Part shown: positions 60,078 to 64,000 of the stretch, piece after piece
How the letters are laid out: each line of letters opens with the position of its first letter
How positions within the stretch are numbered: the stretch's first letter is position 1
Source: Capniomyces stellatus
Lineage: Eukaryota; Kickxellomycota; Harpellomycetes; Harpellales; Legeriomycetaceae
Length of the DNA: 64,000 nt
NCBI GenBank assembly: GCA_001661515.1
Contig: LUVW01000001.1
Location: forward strand, 723,307-787,306
Direction of reading: 5' to 3'
Notes under the pieces: model-generated
Database searches by the model: none
Told to the model about the DNA's origin: nothing
The model's input: the letters and a program-made list of their open reading frames with translations, nothing else
Made by a program: the position numbers and the translations under genes

Positions 60078-62003
60078 CTACAGGACTCGGACATAATTGG
60101 CAGGAAACTACAAGTACACAGAAACAAGCGAGAAATTAGGCACAGATCAGCTAAACAGAGATGGGTAAAAATATGTGTGTATATATATATATAAACAAGG
60201 ATAGGAAATTTTCAAGTGAGTAGAAACAGAATAAGCAGATGAGAATAGAACTTACTTGTCCAGTTCTTCCATTGCACGAGCCTTCCCACCAATCGTCTTG
60301 ATGTTCGGTGCGAGTAACAATTGTGATTATATCACCTTTATTAAACGGCAAGTCGCCAGCAGCCTCACCAGGAAAAGCATACAGAGCCATTGCAGTTTCG
60401 ACTGATGGAGGTGGAGGAGGTGGTGGGCGTCTGGTAGATGGGGCGGTGTTTAGAGATGCTTTTTCTTGAGGGTAGCCAGAGTTTCCGGCATTCTGGTTGT
60501 AGCTAGGAGGGTTTGAGCTGGATTGGTTGGTATAGCTGGGTTTGTGGTCAGCTGAGGACGAAGGGTAGTTGTTGGGTTTCCCGTAATCAAGGGTTGAGCT
60601 TAGGACTTTGGACTGGGTGTTGTACCGACTCTCTGAGTTTTGAGTTGAGTAGTTGGTTTCGCTTGGACCATTGTAGGTGCTATTCAATTTACTGGACTGG
60701 CCAAACTGGGTGAATGTGTTTGGCGCATGTTCGCTAAAAGTACCAGTGTTTACCGATCCCACCCTTGAATTGTATTCAGAGGTTTTAAGCTCGATGGCCC
60801 TGTATAAAACATCTGCTCCTGGAGGCGGTGGTACATTACCTGTAAGAAGAGAATTAGCACTAACTTTGTTTCCATAGAACTTTTCGTTGGCGTCTTTACG
60901 CTCCAAAATCACAGATCCTTCCAATGTAATACCAACATATAAGCCCTTTGATTTGCTGTATGAAAACACGGGCGCCAAGTTCATAACTGCCCCACTGACC
61001 TCTGCACTTCTTCCCAGTGGCCCAGCAGCAACTAGTATTGAGTACAGTCATACGCACAGACACATTTATTTGTTTATATTCATATTAAAAATCAGAAGGG
61101 TTTTAGAAAGACAGTTCAGGACTTGTAGTACACATTGATAACAAACAATAAGCATCCGCCCAAACAAACTTACCGCCTACATTTCCTCCAAGAGTAACAT
61201 TCCCTCCGTGACTAAAAGCCTTAACAGCACTCTTTGTATTGAGAATCATAACAAAATCCGTAAGTTCAGCTCCGATTTGCCCTCCAAATCCCACACCAGC
61301 AGTACCTATTGCGGAGGGTGCAGACCATCCTAGTTTTTTTTTTAAAAAAATAAAAGTATTATTAGTTGTGAATACCCAAGTGATAAGCTCGTGTCGATAT
61401 ATAACATGTGCCTTGTTTTTTTGTTTTTATTTTCCCAGAAAGCACAGAAGATAGTGCAACAAAGAGTAGGCAAAACAAATAATTAAAAAGAAATTGATTG
61501 GTCCACTTACTACCATCAGGCAACCTGTCCACCAGTGCATTATGTATATTTGGTTGATATTATTTAGCTGATACGGCTTGGTTGAAAAGGGGCAGCACAC
61601 AGCTGACATAAATGCATTTAATTCAATTTACATTATAAATTACCTTGCTATAACCAGACCAGAGCCAACACGGCCAGACCAAATAAAACCGCCTTTGATG
61701 ACGGTGAGTACAGCAATCCCGTGGCATTTTTCCAATAACGTTTTTGGGATCAATTTATCCGCACCAGTTGAGGTTCTCGGGTCTACAAGAGTCATAATAT
61801 TGAAGAGTAAAGTGTATGTCACTTTCTAAAGTCTGACATGGTTTGTCCCGGTAGCCTTTACTGTTTTGATACTTGTCTAAGCATAACGGATTCCATATAC
61901 AAATGTTTGAGTTTAGCTTACCTATAAACGAGTTGAGAATCTTGGCAGCTTTGATGCATTCTTTTTCCAAACTTTGAGGAATTGGATTGTTGATTTTGTT
62001 CAT
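60078..62003 (-). CDS. Ysc84/Lsb3-like SYLF and SH3 protein
   Basis: Six exons, 62003..61922, 61782..61644, 61524..61511, 61329..61174, 61031..60256 and 60107..60078, join in phase to 398 residues. The SYLF (DUF500) domain fills residues 1 to about 225: NPIPQSLEKECIKAAKIL, CHGIAVLTVIKGGF, GSGLVIARLPDGRWSAPSAI, GFGGQIGAELTDFVMI and EVSGAVMNLAPVFSYSKSKG. A Ser/Asn/Tyr-rich linker and a poly-Pro run follow. A C-terminal SH3 domain lies at ~340-398 (ALYAFPGEAAGDLPF, DDWWEGSCNGRTGQ, FPANYVRVL). Relatives bind phosphoinositides and actin through SYLF and proline motifs of actin-patch proteins through SH3, acting in endocytosis. Exon 3 has only 14 nt and the last exon 30 nt; without them the LPDG motif and the end of the SH3 fold are lost. 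Confidence 0.95.
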
Positions 62004-63418
62004 TGTGTTTATCGCTTTCTATTTGCGTATTTGTGTGTCTTGTTTGTGACTTTCAAAATAAAGTTTGTAGGTGTATAAATAAGGAAATAAGATATGTTGG
62101 AGTGTGGATCGAGTCTGTGAGAACCAGAAAGCTTGAATTGGGATTTTTTTTTTAAATTTATATGTATGCTTTATTTATTTATTTTATTTTTGTTCCTTAT
62201 TATCAAATATTCATTTTTGAAATTGAATTAATTGCCGACTTGAATAGTTGTGGTAAAACCAAAGTTGGCAAAAAAATAAAAAAATAGTCAACAAGCCTAT
62301 AACACTTGATTTATTTTATTGGTAATATCGTGGGTTTTGAAATGGCTTAAAGAAGCATAAAAGGTCAAGAAAAAATAACCAACAATGGAATAGAACAAGC
62401 CTTTTTTTTACGCTTTGTGAGGGTAATAAAATGTGCTTTAGGGGGAGAAAGGGAGGGTGAAGGGAGAAACAAGCAACGTCAGAAACAAGCAGCGTCAGAA
62501 ACATGATAATGATCAGTGAGAAAAGTAAAAAAATAAATTAAAAGGGTAGATTATTTGAATGAGAATTGTCCAATTTCACTGGCTAATCTAAAGCCAAGGA
62601 TGGTTGAAAGAAACAAGACAGTAAAATGATCACATTTTAATAATTCCAATCTAAATTGGTTTACTCTTATCAATAGTCGAGTTTTTAAATTGGGCTTAAA
62701 TTGTTAATTTGAAGCATGGACAATTGAAAGATGCCCTGTAAGGCAGAGCGGGGAGTAAGAAATAAGCAATACAATACAATGTTGAAGGGGGGGGGTTCAA
62801 GTATATGACAGATGTGGTGAGTATATGCCAAGTAAAGTGTGAGTATGGCGTGTTAATGGGATGATTAATGCAAATAAAAAAGAATAAACGGAACGAGGTG
62901 GGCGGTTTAAACCGGCAAGTACAGGTTCTGCTAAATGTTGCCAAGTTTAGAGAGACATGTTGTAAGGGTTTGAGAGTTTGAATCAAAGCTTGTGTTTCGG
63001 CGGACAAAAGGAAAATGGTAAAAAAAAAATGATTAGTGATGGAAAATAAGAGATAAACAAGTAGTAATAAACCAGTAAATAAATTAAGGTTGAAGCCAAG
63101 TTTTATTGGCTGTGTTTGAGACAGATAAAAGAAAATGAAAAAAAAAAAAGTAATAGAAAATAGTTGAGAGTTAATATTGAAGAAATAAACAATAAAGTTG
63201 ATAATTGGTGATTGAAAAAAAAAAACGAAAAGAAAAGAAAAAGTGAGGCAAAGTAAAATAAAGTGTAGCGATATAAGGAAAGAGCTGGGGGTTAATCGAC
63301 GGCATAAGTGTTTGTGTTTTTAAAGATTTCTTGAATTTATAAATCATTTCTTTATTGCAAAGAAGAAAAGAAAAAAAAAGGAAAAAAGGAAAAAAGAAAT
63401 AAAGGCACAAAAGAGAAG
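62004..63418. other. Divergent promoter region
   Basis: Separates the starts of the Ysc84 gene (-) and the complex I gene (+). Has G and A homopolymers but no supported gene. Confidence 0.6.
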
Positions 63419-63821
63419 ATGGCGATTGGAAGCAGGACAGGATTATACGTTGCACCAAAAGTGCCAATGTTCTCTAGGGTAATGTCAAAAGTGATAGGAG
63501 CAACGTTTTTCTTCTGGATTGCTTATAGAGCAAAGCAAGATGGAGCAGTGTTATTGGTAAGAGGGCGATGTTTATAACACGAGAAGAATATAGCGAGGAA
63601 ACAAGTGTACACGTTGTATAGTAGATTTTAGGTAGTAAAAAAAAAAAAAAGAATAAGAAAGAATAAGTTGGATTGTTGATCAGGGTTAAAATCAGAGTTT
63701 TTTTTCTTTTCTTTTCCTTCTTCTTTTGGGATCTTGGATTAAATAGGGGTTCCGTCATCCTTGGGATAGTCATGGACATGGACACGATTCAGAGCACACG
63801 GACGATAAGGATAAGCACTAG
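63419..63821 (+). CDS. NDUFB2-like subunit of respiratory complex I
   Basis: Two exons, 63419..63556 and 63747..63821, join in phase 0 at a GTAAGA donor and TAG acceptor to give 70 residues. Key blocks are VMSKVIGATFFFWIAYRAKQDG, read as a membrane helix followed by the YRAKQDG signature, then across the junction LLGFRHPWD. These match my knowledge of the small accessory subunit NDUFB2 (fungal homologues carry YRAKKDGPVLLGWRHPW-like ends). The protein sits in the membrane arm. The last 15 residues are rich in His and Asp (HGHGHDSEHTDDKDKH), an unusual tail that could bind metal; that is inference. Confidence 0.85.
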
Positions 63822-64000
63822 GGAGGGGATAAACGAGCGAAAACGAAACATAAATGAGTTTACCCACGGTATAAGGGAGAAGATTTCTACAGAGTATTTT
63901 ACCTAGCATCAATGATATTTATACAGACATTTTTTTCTTTTTTACATATTCACAGAATATAAAGATGGTTTATGAAAAGTATAGGGGGGGGGGGGGGGAG
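63822..64000. other. Right end of window
   Basis: 3' UTR-like sequence of the complex I gene, ending in a 14-15 base G run that may be an assembly end artefact. Confidence 0.5.

Noticed and set aside
63985..64000. Terminal G run as a quadruplex or regulatory site
   Set aside because: A simple homopolymer at the window edge; a sequencing artefact is as likely.

Overview
This is one AT-rich nuclear contig segment from a fungus with many short introns (GT/AG, usually GTAAGT-like donors, and CTAAC-type branch points in several introns). I rebuilt most genes by joining exons by eye, using splice sites, matching codon phase and family motifs; no alignment was run. The set of genes is fungal: a velvet transcription factor, PAN3, a Crt10-type WD protein, a chitin synthase-like giant, Ysc84/Lsb3, OMA1 and CDK10. 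A cobalamin-D (MMADHC/DUF2246) protein, the low GC and the intron density suggest an early-diverging, zygomycete-type fungus. That placement is inference. Two N runs (41989-41995 and 51854) lie inside homopolymers and look like assembly gaps.

Layout. 1-4062 (-): Crt10-like WD protein, running off the left edge. 5476-6510 (-): MMADHC-like protein. 9971-11892 (+): PA-TM-RING E3 ubiquitin ligase. 12727-15751 (+): OMA1 mitochondrial protease in 14 exons, one of only 5 nt. 16700-17335 (-): Thr-rich single-pass membrane protein. 19114-19491 (-): last exons of an unrecognised gene. 21019-28647 (+): 2542-residue chitin synthase-like membrane protein in a single exon. 29400-31117 (-): secreted, basic, Cys-rich protein. 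33307-35753 (+): CDK10-type kinase. 36198-39417 (-): PAN3 in 12 exons. 39418-48100: long gene-poor stretch. 48101-51380 (+): velvet-family regulator with a long disordered tail. 51381-58759: gene-poor and repeat-rich, with some coding-like islands. 58760-59266 (+): small secreted protein. 60078-62003 (-): Ysc84/Lsb3 SYLF-SH3 protein. 63419-63821 (+): NDUFB2-like complex I subunit.

The genes do not form one pathway; they are typical scattered eukaryotic loci: mRNA deadenylation (PAN3), mitochondrial quality control and respiration (OMA1, NDUFB2), cell-cycle or developmental control (CDK10, velvet), membrane ubiquitination, actin-linked endocytosis (Ysc84) and the cell surface (chitin synthase-like, secreted proteins). 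The most unusual locus is the chitin synthase-like gene. It has no intron although its neighbours are split into as many as 14 exons, and the motifs that catalyse chitin synthesis appear replaced, so it may be a pseudo-enzyme. Other notable points are the micro-exons, and hexanucleotide repeats of similar type that recur in exons, introns and spacers.
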